Shown here piece by piece: positions 50,687-63,235 of a stretch of DNA of 64,000 bases (within the stretch, counting starts at the first letter, position 1; every line of letters starts with the position of its first letter). Origin of the DNA: Mansonella perstans (taxonomy: Eukaryota; Nematoda; Chromadorea; Rhabditida; Onchocercidae); NCBI GenBank assembly GCA_037074765.1, contig JBAMDO010000078.1, forward strand, positions 124,001 through 188,000, in the 5' to 3' direction. Made by a program: the position numbers and the translations under genes. Under the pieces are notes generated by a model. It was not told where the DNA came from. It did not search any database and saw only the letters and a list, made by a program, of their open reading frames with translations.

Positions 50687-52254
50687 TGGTTTTAGAAAAT
50701 GTTGAGTGCTGAAACATTATCTTCGCCACTCTTACTCATTCTGTCTTAAATATTTCCACTAGTGTCCTCAGTAGTCCATTATGTATGTATAATGTACGTG
50801 CATTATTCCGATTCTAAGATTTTCATGTGTTTCAACTTTATTTTTATAAAAATGTTATTTAAATCCCATTTTTTGCTTATGTTATTTGTTCCTTTTAACC
50901 AGGCATTTATTACTGTAACAAATTCTGTCTACTATAAACATCGATAGATGGATCAGAAGGACATGAATAGAGCCTTTTTTTAAATAAAAACTTTGGTTTA
51001 TGTCTCTTGGAATTCATGCTTCCCATCATAGTAGAATGGATTATATATCACCGGAAAAATCCAACGTTTGAAATGACGATATCATGTTGCTTGAAAAGAA
51101 CCCAAACAGAATCGATGTTGTGTTTCTAACTTTATGTTTCCGTATTTCAGACGTTCACGTAAATTTTATCATTCTTTGAAATCTTACAAAATGATAACAC
51201 TGTCGCGTCGCTTGGTACTTTAGTTAATAAGTTAAATTCCTGATTGATTGTTTCCCTTTGCATAAAAGAAGTATATTTTGCATCAATACATAATTTATTT
51301 GAACGTCTTTTGTTGGCCAGTATCATCATTAACATCCTACCGGTTCATATTGTAATTTTGATAACTTTTGCAAAATGCGACCTCGACAAGGTTCTATTTT
51401 CTTGTTATATTTCATAATCATCTTACTCTACCACTTTTGGATTACTAATCCGCTCATAACTGTGCCTCGGATTCTTTCTTTCCAGCTCAAGAAAATTTTT
51501 TGTCAATCAATATCGTCACAAGAGCGATGTTAACTTTATTTTTATGGTTTCTCTCAATCTAACGCGGTTTTTTAATCTAAGTTTGTTTTATCAGTCAACC
51601 AATCATATTTTCTTGCCATGAAATACCAATTTTTATTAAAAATTTCGGAAAAATCTTACAATGGTAATATCTTCTTATGCAAAAGTGCGCAACACAGAAT
51701 CATAAGTGCTCGGTGGAAATTTCAACTTGCCATAAGTATGCGTACAACATATCTCACTAACCGAATAATTTTTTGAAATCTCAGGTGATTAACTGGATGC
51801 TTCTAGGATCATTAACCTGATACCTCTAATACAGCATTAATAAAAAATACATTTTGACGATACTATCGGTACTGTCAATTAATGATTAAATGTTATTTAA
51901 AATTTATTCCTCAAAAATGAATTTAATAATTTGTATGTTAGTAAATTCTGTCACTTTCATTAATAGCAATTGTAGGTGATTGGAGATGCTTATCATTAAG
52001 CATATATTCATTGCACAATGAAACTCTGTATTTCCAAAATGTTGTATTACCTGAATGACATCCGAACCATAAACAGATTACATGTACCAGTTAAACTGTC
52101 AGTAGCAAGTTTCATGTGTTAACTTGAAAATTTGACTTGCACTGTTACCAATTTGTTGTGTATGCTTATCATTTAACGAAAGATGTTGGATCTTCAATTA
52201 CACTAAAATAATTCAATTTTACACCTGAACAACTTGCTCTCTGTATGAGATTTC
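50687..52254. other. Filamin 3' UTR and intergenic DNA
   Basis: A+T-rich with no convincing gene. A 52-codon ORF at 51375 begins MRPRQGSIFLLYFIIILLYH, a membrane-anchor-like run, but has no partner exon or support. Confidence 0.6.
50993..50998 (+). terminator. Candidate filamin poly(A) signal
   Basis: AATAAA lies about 307 bases after the filamin stop codon, the first such hexamer downstream. Confidence 0.5.
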
Positions 52255-52402
52255 GTTATATAAATAGATGAACAACCTTCCTCTCGCTGACGAGAAGCAT
52301 TGGAAAGCGGTAGTAGTACACAGACATGAAAGCGATCAACAGCACTAACTGTATACCTCTGCTAACTTGAACTGAAAGAGAGTCGCAATAAAGAGTGAAA
52401 GA
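52255..52402 (+). promoter_or_regulatory. TATA-like core promoter and candidate non-coding first exon
   Basis: GTTATATAAATAG at 52255-52267 resembles a TATA box. The following 130 bases are purine-rich and less A+T-rich than their surroundings. They end in GAAAGAG|GTAAGC, a good donor, at 52402. The leader has a 14-codon ORF (ATG at 52327). It could be the start of the tetraspanin transcript, but the linking coding exon was not found. Confidence 0.3.
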
Positions 52403-55400
52403 GGTAAGCAACGACAAGCTAAGAACAACTAAGAGATGTTTGCGAACTCGTGGTAAATAGTAAGAAATAAAGCAATAAGTATAGAATAGTATCCTCGGAA
52501 AAACAAATAAGTTTGGAACTAAATAAGGTCAAGATAATTATAAGTGTGACAATAAGGCCTAGTTCTAATTAAGAGAAGATTAAGGAGGAGAGCTGCGTAT
52601 CATATTAGTTTAACTGAATCTATGCAACTGACAGTTTCCATCTGTCCGGTGGTTTATCTTTATAACTTTGAAATTATTCAATTTTTGTTATGAAAGTGAA
52701 CGTTTGATTTGAATTCGATCAGACCCAATTATCAGTTTTCTTGCTGAATTAAAAAATAATGATTTGCCAACCATTAATTCAAAATTTCATTACAAAAATT
52801 CGATAAATTCATTTGTGTATTTTCATTTAATCCTTGAATGTGCAACAAAAAGTGGAGAATATGGATTATAATAACTACTGACTGAGTTATCCAACCAACG
52901 TCGTTCTAATTCTTTCTTTCATCACTAACCTGCTTTTCCCGTCCATTATTTTGTTTTATTTATTCATTCCCACAACTATTTCTTTGCACCTTTTGGTACA
53001 TGAAAAACATGTCAGGATAACAACATAGGAGTTTTTCAACCTTTCTTTCTGAAGAAAGAGAGAAAAGAAGAATGAGTGAAAGACAATTAACTTTGTTTAT
53101 TCTTAAAGTTGAGAGAACTAAGCACGTTGGATCAGTAGAATTGGCGCTGCGCTCTTTACTTCTTGATTTTAACCTTTTTAATAATACTCCACAAAACTGT
53201 TCGGACGAAGTAATTGTTGCATGGAATGAGCAAAGTCTTTTGAATTATCTTCATTTTTGGGAAATTTTTTAATGAGTTCAAGGGAAATTTGAGAAAATTT
53301 TCAGAAATTTTCTCCAATCTCATTCATTTTTGGCTTAACTAAAACTAATAACATTAGGTCGAATGTCATACGGACTCTTTTTGCAGATCAAGTTATCATT
53401 CAAAACTGCAATAAGCCTTCCTTTCTACTTCTTGGCCTAAGAAATTTCTTCCCAAGCCTTTCATAATGCTACTGTTTTTAAGGACGAAGAAAAGTGTAAA
53501 AAATAATTCACTTTCAGGATGGGATAGATAACAGCATACGGCATTTCAACTTTAAATGTTACTTTTTCTAAATAGCTTTATACATAATTATAAGTACTTT
53601 TGTGAAATAGCAATACTTCTGGTGTTTTTTGATGACATAGATGACAATATTCTCACACTGTAAAATGTAAATGTGTATCAGAATCGTATATATTTGGTAA
53701 GAGTAGATTAACAGATTGAAACTTCTTACTCACATCAACAAATAGTTATATCACAAACTAAATAGATATCTGAAAGTACATAATGCTCATTTATCAGTGC
53801 ACGATTTGCACACTAAGCAGCTGATCAGCTTTACTTTGCGATATTCAAATAACTAAGTGATCAGTACCGATAAGCTGTCTTCACAGTAATCCAGTTTTCT
53901 CATACGAACTATTTTCACTTTAACTTCAGTTTCATACTTTTTTATTTTGAGCTTTATTGCGATTATCTTCCATATACGACTGATTATATATAAACATAAT
54001 TCTCCTTGATCAATGCTATATTTTAATAATCTCTCCCGAATCGATTTATTTTATCAAAGATTCCAGTTCGGTTTTATTTATTTAGGTTTTTGAGAGCATG
54101 TAATATTATTTTTTCTTGTTTCTTATTCGGTTAAATAAAAATGAATAAATTTTTCTGAATGTAGACGTAAATTGTAATGCCTAATTTCATCTAAGTGGGT
54201 ATGCACGGTAATACACACGTTTGTGTATGTGTGTGTGTATGCGTATGTATGGGGTGTGTAGGTGTGTGTATGTGTGTGTGTGATTTTCATAGATGCTTTT
54301 AAAGTTCTTTGAAGCTATCGATACTGAATGGAAGTTTACATCACTATTCATAGGGCCTATTCCTTAGTGTTAACTTAACCTTCTCAAACTTGCTGGCTTA
54401 CATTTTGCACTATCCAGCAGTCATAAAGTTTTTGTAAAATGAATAGCAGCTATCATTTAAACGAATAAGTAATCATTACTGAATGAAATCCCTGTGTGTA
54501 GTAGTTTCATTAGCTTTTCGAATCTTAAATACATTTTACCAGTAAGGAATTTCTCTTTAATGTGTATTATTTGTCCCCTAGTTCAGTACAGACTCTTATT
54601 TTTGGTTTAACTTGTTTAGCAATACAGGTAGATTGCTGTTATTTCATTAGCTGCTGAATTATAAATATAATATGTCTATAACAAGCTATATATATATATA
54701 TGTTTATAACAATTATATACATAATATGTTTATAACAAGCTGCATTTGCTAGATGTTGTCAAATTAGATTGAAATTCGACTTGATGAATGAAGCTGATCA
54801 GCTGGATCGGATCAAATCAAATTTGAATGATTTTAGTAAAGTATGTCCGAATAAGCTAATTCCATTTTTTAAACCGTAAAGAGTGTTGTATAGATGCGAG
54901 AGGATTATTAAGAAAACAGATGGATTGTTTTGTTCAGTGTTATGTTTTCCTGAAAAATTAGTATCTGCTGATGTAACGTCAAGCAATTATTGAATTCATG
55001 TTCCCTTTTCTTAATGGTTTTCATTTTGATTCTGAAGCCGAAACCATTATACAAACATTTAATACGGAAGGACCATTATATTGTTCTGATATGAATGATC
55101 TTCCTAATTCTTCCACCTTATGTATTTTTCATATTCTGATTATTGCAAATAATGAAAAGAAAAACAGTCGAGGGTTGCATACCAAATCAGGTCAACCAAT
55201 TACCTAAATTATACTTGTTACCTAAATTATAATCGAAAAATTAGTTTAGGCAATCTTTCATTCAAATCTGTTCACTCTTTAAAAAATTTTTCGTGAATCA
55301 TCAACCTAAAGGCCTTCATTCTTAAGGAATTATTGCCTTAAAAATTTTTAATGCAATGGTTTTATGTAAATTAAATTTCAGAAATTTAGTTTGCAAGAGA

Positions 55401-56064
55401 ATCTACGCTGCAAAATTTGCTATTTGTTTTTTTTTTCTTGCTAGATTTTCGCAATAATTGAGAATGAATTTAGGATAAAAGATATCGCAACATTTGAATG
55501 GAGTTTAATTTCAGTATGGAAGTTTAGTAATTATTTTCAAAAAACTTTACTTCCCATGATATCTTAAATAATAAAAATGACTACTAATAAGAAATATACT
55601 AAAAATGACAGATTAGGTGTCACATTGAAGACATCAATATAAAAGAAGTGCACATTTATAGGATTTATTCTCAAAGTAATACTTCATGCTTACTTTAATG
55701 ACTGAAGCTATTGAATTCAGGTTCTACGACTGAAAATTGGAAAGAAGTGACAGCAATTAAACTAAAGTAAACTTGCAAATCTTTGGGAAATCTCATAATC
55801 CGTGCTTGCACAACTGCTTTTAAAGGGCGTTTTGAAATAACACTGAATGGCAAATTTGAGTTGCGGTGCGAGATGTCTTAAATTTTGCCTTTTCGTATTT
55901 AATTTGATTTTTTTGGTAATTTTTTCAGATTTTGAATATTTGATTACATTTTGAGTTCTTAAATAATCTTATTGCACGATTCAATTTCAGGTCAGCAAGT
56001 ATCTGTTTTCTTAATGAGAAGAAATCATTCTCATTTACTGAAAATAAAGTAAAGATATTTGTAG
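52403..56064. other. Intergenic or large first intron upstream of the tetraspanin
   Basis: No exon recognised. It should contain the tetraspanin's first coding exon (start codon and first half of TM1) unless that lies further upstream. It holds a TG-rich microsatellite at 54219-54282 and AT-dinucleotide runs near 54685. Confidence 0.5.
54219..54282. repeat. TG/GT-rich microsatellite
   Basis: Interrupted (GT)n tract, e.g. TGTGTATGTGTGTGTGTATG, over about 64 bases. Confidence 0.9.
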
Positions 56065-58579
56065 CTATGTGGTTTGGTGTGTGTCGGTATTGGCATCTGG
56101 TTGGTGCTGGATCGATACGCAGTGGATAATTTGGCAGTTGCCAGTGAAAAAGTTCAAGTTACCGATGATGGATTACGAGAATTGGTATGTTTCATGATAA
56201 TTGTTTTTCCTATCTGTTGAAATGAAGTTGCTAAGGAAGGCTTTTTCACACCTGTCTATTATCTCTGTGACGAAAAAGAAAATGAAGAGGAAAGTGAAGG
56301 AGATCAATTTATAAAAAATCTCAAAAAGAAATTTTGTGCTGATGAAAAATAAAAGTACTCCAAAGAGCATGTCTGGCATAACAATATTTAAATTCAATTA
56401 TTATTGTTCATGTAATGATTCAAATTCATCTTTCTAATATAAATTTAGATATTTGGAAACATGGATTTTTTAATTACAGGCATCCAAGCCAGCTGCAGTG
56501 CGACAAATTGGATTTCTGTTGATTATCGGTGGTATAGTTGTCATTGTTGTATCGTTTATGGGATGTTGTGGAGCAGCCAAAGAATGGCGCCTCCTTTTAT
56601 GTTGCGTAAGTTATTCTTGCACATTTATTGACCAATATTGTCAACTGTTTCTGTTCATTTTAACAACAACGAAAACTCAATATACATGCATGAATTAAGA
56701 CTGTAACTATTCAAAACATTTGTTGAAGTGTATCAGTTCAAGACTTCAGAAAGTAGTGATATAAAAAAACTAAAACATGCGATCAGCATCGAGATAATTA
56801 TTGTTTAACTGTCTCAGACAGTTTCCGTTCTTGCGCGTGACTCAAACAAAAAGACATAACTAAGAAGAAACTCGAACTGTTGGTGCTCTCAGGAAGCATT
56901 ATGTAATTTATAGAATAACAGAATTGAAATTGTACGCTCATTTTGATGCTAAAAACTCATAAATTAGAAATCTGAAGAAACGCATCACAGAACAAAGAAG
57001 AAAAATAAATGACATTGTAATATGCCAAAGACATTTTAAAGAGTAAATGATCAAATATAGAAGGAGAACTAGCAGTTTTTTCAATAGTCATGATTATCGT
57101 CGCTATTTAGATTGTTTTTTACAGTATGCAACATGCCTAATGATTATACTGGCAATACAGATAGCAGCTGCAATATATGCTGTCATGCATAGTCATATGG
57201 TAGGTGTTCATTTATTTTCTTCCCAGGTCGTTTTAACCTTCCGGATAAAAGACTTTACTTCAATGGTAAAGTCTTTTATTTTCATTCCTTCATACGCAGT
57301 CTTCTTTACTTGATCCATTTATTTTTTTCTACTAGTTTCTTTTATTAATGAACTGTAGTTCGTACAAGATTTTCGACAAATTTTGAAAGCGTCGTTAAAA
57401 TTGTACAACGGTACGGATACTGCAAGCAGGAAGTCCGATGATACAGCGTTCATGAAAGCTGCATGGGATAAAATTATGATCGAGGTAAGTTTGATGATAA
57501 TATTAATAGGAATAATGAGTCTAATTTTGCGAAGAGTTAAATCAAAACTAAGTCAAGTAAGGTGACATTCGAAAGTGTGCTAAGTGAATGTTACGGTCAT
57601 TTGGTCATGTTTTTTAGTTATCATCTGTCTTACTTATCACCCCTATCTCCAGATAATAGCAGTCCCAAATTTTTATGCTGACCTTTTAATGATAGCGAAA
57701 TAACTTACCCATATGTGAGAAAGTGATTTACAGAAATCTTGCTGTGGCGTAGATTCAAAAATTGGTGATTTCAACGAAAGCGGTTGGTATCAGTTAACTG
57801 GCCGAAAACATCATTTCCCGCCAGCTTGTTGCCCTCCAAACAAGGATGGTACCTTGATGGAATTTTGCCCCACAATAGCCAGATATGGCGATGTAAGTCA
57901 TCATAACAAAATTTTACTGAGCAAAATCATTTTCGACTATCTATTTAATTTTAATCTAAAATTTTGAAAAAAAAGAAAGTTGAACGATTTGTTTGAAGCG
58001 ATTTTATTTTTTACACTAATTGCTCCCGCTTATGTTTGTATCGTTGTTTCATTATAGGGCTGCTTTGATAAAATCAAGGATTCAGTGCAGGCCTTATCAA
58101 CTCATTTCAAGATTGTTGCATGGACTGTAATTAGTATTGCATTGATACAGGTAAACTGAATATTTGTCGTTTGTCGCATAAGGCTGTTTCTCGTCAGAAA
58201 GCGCCAAGACAAAGAATTTTGAAACTTTTTCTGAATTTAGTCAAAATTTTCGCATGTGCTTCTCAAGTTAATCATTTCAAGTTTTTATTAGGATGATCGC
58301 TAAACAAGACATAATTGGAATCTATTTCCACACTTTACTTTTTTTTTTATCGAAAGCTTTTAAAAAATTGCAGAGTTCTTTGGTTGCCGTGAAATATAAG
58401 TTATTCAGGTTATGCAAGTGAATCTCGCAAATAAACTCTGGAGATCACTGAGTATCACAATAAAATCAAGTAGTGATTTTAAACAACCGTTTAAAGTGTA
58501 AAAGTTTTTTTTCCAGATATTCGGTATAACAGTGGCATTTTGCTTATGCAACGCTATTAGTGAAGATGAATACCAATGA
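56065..58579 (+). CDS. Tetraspanin (first coding exon missing)
   Basis: Exons 56065-56184, 56480-56605, 57125-57199, 57359-57484, 57734-57892, 58058-58150 and 58517-58579, all phase 0, encode 253 residues. Visible are the second half of TM1 (LCGLVCVGIGIWLVL), TM2 (IGFLLIIGGIVVIVVSFMG), TM3 (ATCLMIILAIQIAAAIYAV), a large extracellular loop and TM4 (IVAWTVISIALIQIFGITVA), ending SEDEYQ. The loop has the defining CCG (KSCCGVD), then ACCPP, EFC and GCFD, six cysteines forming the usual disulphides, plus an NGT glycosylation site. Tetraspanins organise membrane-protein microdomains. The exon at 56065 is preceded by an in-frame TAG within its acceptor, so the start codon and about 20-30 residues lie in an unfound upstream exon ending in phase 0. 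Which tetraspanin subfamily it belongs to is unclear. Confidence 0.93.
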
Positions 58580-59090
58580 TATATACAAGCTCCATCTCTT
58601 AATGTGAACTGCTTTTGCTCCATATGTGAATTTTTACTATGCAATGAGTGGTACTTCCTGGAAAATCTTAAAAAATTTTCCGAGATAATCATTTCAAATT
58701 TTTAAGCTTAATTTTGTAAAGGCAAGTAGTTTTGGTTCCAAAGTATTTACATTTAAATGATAAGCAACTGTTAAAAATCCATGCTAGCAACTAAAATTTT
58801 AGAGCTTCTTTAGATAAACTTTATGCGCATGCAAATCGGATTTCTGATTTGAGTTTTGCAGAGGCACTTGGTTTCACAATGAAGAAGTTTCTGTTTTATA
58901 CAGGCCAAACTGGAGATTCATCACCGCAACATCAATCAAAATTCTGCGTTTAGTAAATCTAAAATTGCAATGAATTATTTGTTTTCGAAATGAAAAAGAA
59001 ATCATCGTTTCAATTATTTTCACTTCTGGTTAGACGAATTTCCGAATTTTAAGTGTTACTTTCAATGCGTTAATGTTTAGCTAATTAGTC

Positions 59091-59096
59091 AATAAA
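59091..59096 (+). terminator. Candidate tetraspanin poly(A) signal
   Basis: AATAAA about 510 bases after the stop codon; no closer canonical hexamer was noticed. Confidence 0.3.
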
Positions 59097-59548
59097 ATTA
59101 CAATGTTCCGTTATTTTTAGTTACCATAATCCTTTGCAGTTACAGGATATGTTTTTTATGCCATTTTCTTAAAGGAATTTTTAGAGATTTAAGTAGAAAG
59201 AACTTTGCGTCTTCCGTCTAAGCTGTCTTCATTTGTTTACAGTAAATTTTGAAAATTCTTTAGAAATACTTTGGAAACGACAATCAATCTTCCTATAGAT
59301 TTGGAACAAATTTTTTTAAACATTTATTTACTTGGCTTAAACATTCGGAAGCATTGCATTTTTCATTTATTTTTTTTGCACTAATTGTCTAATTAGACAG
59401 TTGATGTAGTAATAGCAGCAATATTAGGATAGAATAGGAGATAAAAAATGAGCGGACATATATATAACAGTTATAAAGAGAATTTCGTTGATTTTATAAG
59501 AGTGAAATGTAGTGTAAATTATTTCCACTGTTGTCATATTTGCTTTAT

Positions 59549-60586
59549 TCAATTCGATTTGTCAGTTCTTATGCATTTTGAGTACTTCTTGAAAACAATA
59601 AACTGCGAGTATTTGTCAGCATCGAATGCTTTCAAATTTTGTTTGAAATTTTTGAAATGGAAAACAAAGATAGAAAAAAGCAGGTAAATGAGGAACTTAT
59701 TGAAGGCTTCACTCTGCCGTTGCTGTCTTTTAATGCTCAAAGTTGACATTCTGTGGCTTACAGCCAAAGGTAAGCAATCTTTTGCTCGGCATTGCTTATT
59801 TTTGGCCAAACATATTTCCTCGTCTTTTTGCTCTTTCTTTCTTGCTAGAGGAATCATTTCTTTCAAGGAATAAATTCGATCATAAATTTTTGGAAAGACA
59901 AGTACAAAGGATAATAAGAAACAGTTGTGAGATGAAAAGAAACTGTTATTTCTTCAAATGTGAATATTGTGAATAGAGATAATTTCTTCGGTTATCATTC
60001 TGGATAATATTGCGGTATTTTCACTAACAACATTTCCTGAGACATTTCTAATGAAAATGAGGTGAAAATATAATCTGAGTAAGCAGTAGTTTGAGTCAAT
60101 AAATAAATTATGCTTCTAACTTTGCGTAACTCAGTTAGTCATATTATGTCTGAACTTTCTGACGTTCACTGAAAAGAGTCCTTGAAAAGTCAAAAGTTCT
60201 CTGATAATTTATGCATGTATTAGACGAATTTTAGAATCAAAAAAAGTGATGAGTTTCGATTTTCAGAAGCTTTTCTGTAAGTAATATTACTGACATCTTT
60301 GCAGAACAATTCATGAAAAAATGAACACTGTTTTTATTATGATCGAAAGAAAACTATTGATCAAAAATCGGATCTATATGCATAAACTTTTTGTTTCTAT
60401 TGGATAAAAGCTACTCAAAAAACTTGGATATCGAACTTACTTCACAATCACATTTAAAAGATCCAAATAAATCTGCTTTTCTATTCCACCATACAAAAGA
60501 TCATTCAGTGCTTCTACTAATAATGTTCCATCTGGATTATTTTTATTTTCTGCCATTACAAAACGAGATGGCACAAATATTTCCAT
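59549..60586 (-). CDS. Candidate small minus-strand gene, two exons, unknown function
   Basis: The first exon 60586-60441 starts with ATG after an upstream in-frame stop. It encodes MEIFVPSRFVMAENKNNPDG and then a helical LLVEALNDLLYGGIEKQIYL, and ends in phase 2 at a perfect GTAAGT donor. A phase-2 acceptor (TAGCAAG) puts the next exon at 59840. That exon reads KKEQKDEEICLAKNKQCRAK... and stays open to a stop at 59549, passing a hydrophobic LIYLLFSIFVFHF; an alternative donor (GCT|GTAAGC) would end it at 59762. The composition is more protein-like than neighbouring chance ORFs, but no family is recognised and the second acceptor is weak. Confidence 0.3.
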
Positions 60587-61142
60587 GGTCAGGAACAATC
60601 ATTCTTAGACCGAAACAGCAAAATTTTTCGCGAATTTGGCGCATTTATTGTCCACAGTTCATCACTACGATAAAGAAGATACTAAAACTCCGTTCCTTTA
60701 AACCGCTATATTCTCGGGAGTCATTCTATACCGGGTTCGTTCATATTTGAGGATTCGCCTTTTTTCTTTTCTTTTCCGTGATTTTTTTCTTCTAGCCAGT
60801 CTTTTCACTAAAATACTATATCTGTGATCGCACAAATCACAGAACGAAATGATGGTGACTTTCTATCATAGAAAGGATGAAATTTGATTTTGCTTTGTGA
60901 TATTTTTTAACACAAGTCTTGAGGGGAACTGAGGCTGGAATCAGATAAAATTCAAATCGGAATGTTAGCAGTGGAATGAATTATGAGTAAAAATATGAAG
61001 AAGAGGTATATAACTGCAAACTTGACATCCAGAAATTTCAAAGTTTCAAAGCTTGCTTGGACTGGAAAAATCCCGATATATTCAGATAGTAAACTTTTAA
61101 CACTTATTTCAGCGTAGTCTCTCTTTGATCTTAAAGTCTTGT

Positions 61143-61210
61143 TAGCTCAGTTATTAGCTCAGCGGTAGAGCGTCTGTTTTGTAAACAGGCGACTAGCGGT
61201 CGTGAGGCAG
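61143..61210 (+). pseudogene. tRNA-Thr(UGU)-like relic
   Basis: From 61155 the sequence has a perfect A-box TAGCTCAGCGG and a 4-bp D stem (GCTC 61157-61160 / GAGC 61168-61171). One spacer base follows, then a 5-bp anticodon stem (61173-61177 / 61185-61189) and a 7-base loop TTTGTAA with anticodon TGT at 61180-61182. The 3' half breaks down: after GTCGTGAG the T-loop consensus TTCGANT (B-box) is missing, and no matching acceptor stem is seen. The A-box start is also preceded by a second TAGCTCAG (61143). It is most likely a truncated or rearranged tRNA-Thr, or the head of a tRNA-derived short repeat. Confidence 0.55.
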
Positions 61211-61330
61211 CATTGAGTTACCGTATATATTGGGACCGGAGCCTGATATCCATTGGTCGCACATCTACCTATCTTCCTTGTACTGGTTATTGGACTGGAT
61301 ACTGCTCTGATGTTTGTTTTTGCAATTTAC

Positions 61331-61659
61331 CAGATTTTCAGTATGGTACTGGATGCCGCTATCAATACATGAAAGAGCGATGACAGTCCAACGGTGAGTA
61401 CGATATGCTCGATGTGCTATGTGCCCAGATGACTCCTTCCAAAGTAGCTCAGCAACGAATTCCTCTAATAACTCTGTGACCTGGAAAGCGTTAATTTTGT
61501 GCACGCTTCCCTTTGATACTAAATAAATCACCTTCCGATGATTGAAAAAAGTTCCGCGTCATATCCCTTGAAAAGAACAAAAAGACAAATTTTTGCAAGA
61601 AACCTACCTATCTTATCCGACAGACGCTGTTCAAAGTTTATCGCTCTAGCAAATTCCAT
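61331..61659 (-). CDS. Candidate histone-fold protein, 3' end not found
   Basis: Exon 61659-61608 (MEFARAINFEQRLSDKI, phase 1 end, ATAG|GTAGGT) joins exon 61518-61331 (acceptor TTTATTTAG). The result continues VSKGSVHKINAFQVTELLEE... with RAYRTHRWTVIALSCIDSGI and ends in phase 0 at CTG|GTAAAT. The spacing of a short helix, a long amphipathic helix, a basic 'R-T-x-x-x-T-V' turn and a third helix resembles small histone folds such as CENP-S/CENP-X or POLE4/CHRAC15 subunits, which act in chromatin or replication. That similarity is by eye only. At least one more exon toward lower coordinates is required; none was found with confidence. Confidence 0.35.
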
Positions 61660-62981
61660 TGTGCCAATACGTTAGACCGCTTTTTTTATTTTACAAAGGA
61701 AAAACAATTAGCAGTGCTAATAGAAAGTTGTACGACCCTCACTAATACTTCGAAATTTGTTTTGAATTGAACAGATCATCCTCGCAAATTCTTGCTTACA
61801 AAGCTCAGTAGACAAATCTGCCGTGCTCGAACTTGATCAATTATATGCAATTCTCCCCAGTAACCCTTTTTTAATTGAAAAGCACAGCCTTCGTCAAAAA
61901 TCACTGCCATTGCGTCATCGTTAAATTTCTTCAAATGTTTTCATTTGCACATTAGGAAAACTTGAAAACCTTGTAATACATCAATAGCTCACATGCTAGC
62001 AGTGCACTCTATTTTTGCGGGTACACACTGCATCGATTCATACATTCAACATACAAAATCTTCATAAATAACTCCTCGGAATCACTATATTTGGAAGATT
62101 TGTAAAAGTTAAAACCTAAAGATTACATATTCCTATCAAAACATTGAAAACAACTTATAGATTGTTTTGACCTTTCGCTGAGACCTTAGCTTCTTCTTTT
62201 TCAAGCTATATATTTTTGTATTCTTTATTATGTCATGAATTAATAAGGTATATGATATCTGACAAAAAACTAGAGAAAGTAGCTAAGAATGACATCTGGC
62301 TCGCTGCTAACTCATCTCAAAGTTTCAAATTAATGTAACAAACGTTAAGTATATTCATTTAGCGACTTTAGTTTTTTGATTCATAGCATCTGTTACTTCG
62401 AAAACAAACTTTAATCAACGCTTCTAACGTACTAAACTTGCAAATATTATTTTTATAGAACTCAATTGTTTTCATCATATAATATTTGGTTCCATACACT
62501 TTCGGTAATTCTGGTGCTTATACTGCTACTCAATGCTATACCACTTGTTCTAATCAATTCCTGGTCTCAGTTACAAGTACTGCGTAAAACAATTTCTGAT
62601 TTCCGCTTTGTGAAATTGCTTTTTTACATCAGAATTCTTCACAAGAAGTTAAATCAAAGGTGTTCTCGCAGTTTCTATCTCTTTAGAATTCGACCAGCTC
62701 TTTCTAAATCTTTCCTTCAACCTGATGAACAGTAATACCAAAGGTACTGCGTTGAGCATCTTTCGATTCGTTTCGGTTCTCCCGGTAAGTAACCATGAAA
62801 CTAACCCATCAGCATTCTTGATGACTTCTTGATGTTCCCACGTACACTCGCGCTAACTGTGTGTCACTTTTTACCGTTCACTACCGCTTTTAATGTCGTA
62901 ATCGCAGAATAATTGTTCCCAACAATCTTACTTATCCGTCGCAAATGAACAAAAAAAGCAAGTATTCTGCTCTCCCTCTTG
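61660..62981. other. Region without a confident gene
   Basis: Mixed-composition intergenic DNA. An 89-codon + ORF (62466-62735) is hydrophobic at its start but overlaps a minus-strand ORF beginning MLNAVPLVLLFIR near 62756; neither has supporting splice partners. Confidence 0.5.
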
Positions 62982-63235
62982 TACTGATGGGGATTCAAAG
63001 CTGCCAGATGTGCTGATGAGGATTCAAAGCTGCCAGATGTACTGATGAGGATTCAAAGCTGCCAGATGTACTGATGAGGATTCAAAGCTGCCAGATGTAC
63101 CGATGAGGATTCAAAGCTGCCAGATGTACTGATGAGGATTCAAAGCTGCCAGATGTACTGATGAGGATTCAAAGCTGCCAGATGTACTGATGAGGATTCA
63201 AAGCTGCCAGATGTACTGATGAGGATTCAAAGCTG
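62982..63235. repeat. 29-bp minisatellite, about 8.7 copies
   Basis: Unit TACTGATGAGGATTCAAAG plus CTGCCAGATG, nearly invariant; differences are single bases in copies 1, 2 and 5 (e.g. ACCGATG). The length is not a multiple of three and the forward frames contain TGA, so it is not coding on +. Confidence 0.95.

Noticed and set aside
55992..56060. GTCAGCAAGTATCTGTTTTC (VSKYLF-like) as the tetraspanin first exon
   Set aside because: It resembles a tetraspanin N-terminus but hits TAA at once and has no donor before the next exon.
61143..61210. Functional tRNA-Thr gene
   Set aside because: T-loop/B-box and a pairing acceptor stem are missing, so it is listed as a relic.
62466..62735. 89-codon hydrophobic + ORF
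   Set aside because: No splice partner or recognisable family, and a similar-quality ORF overlaps it on the other strand.
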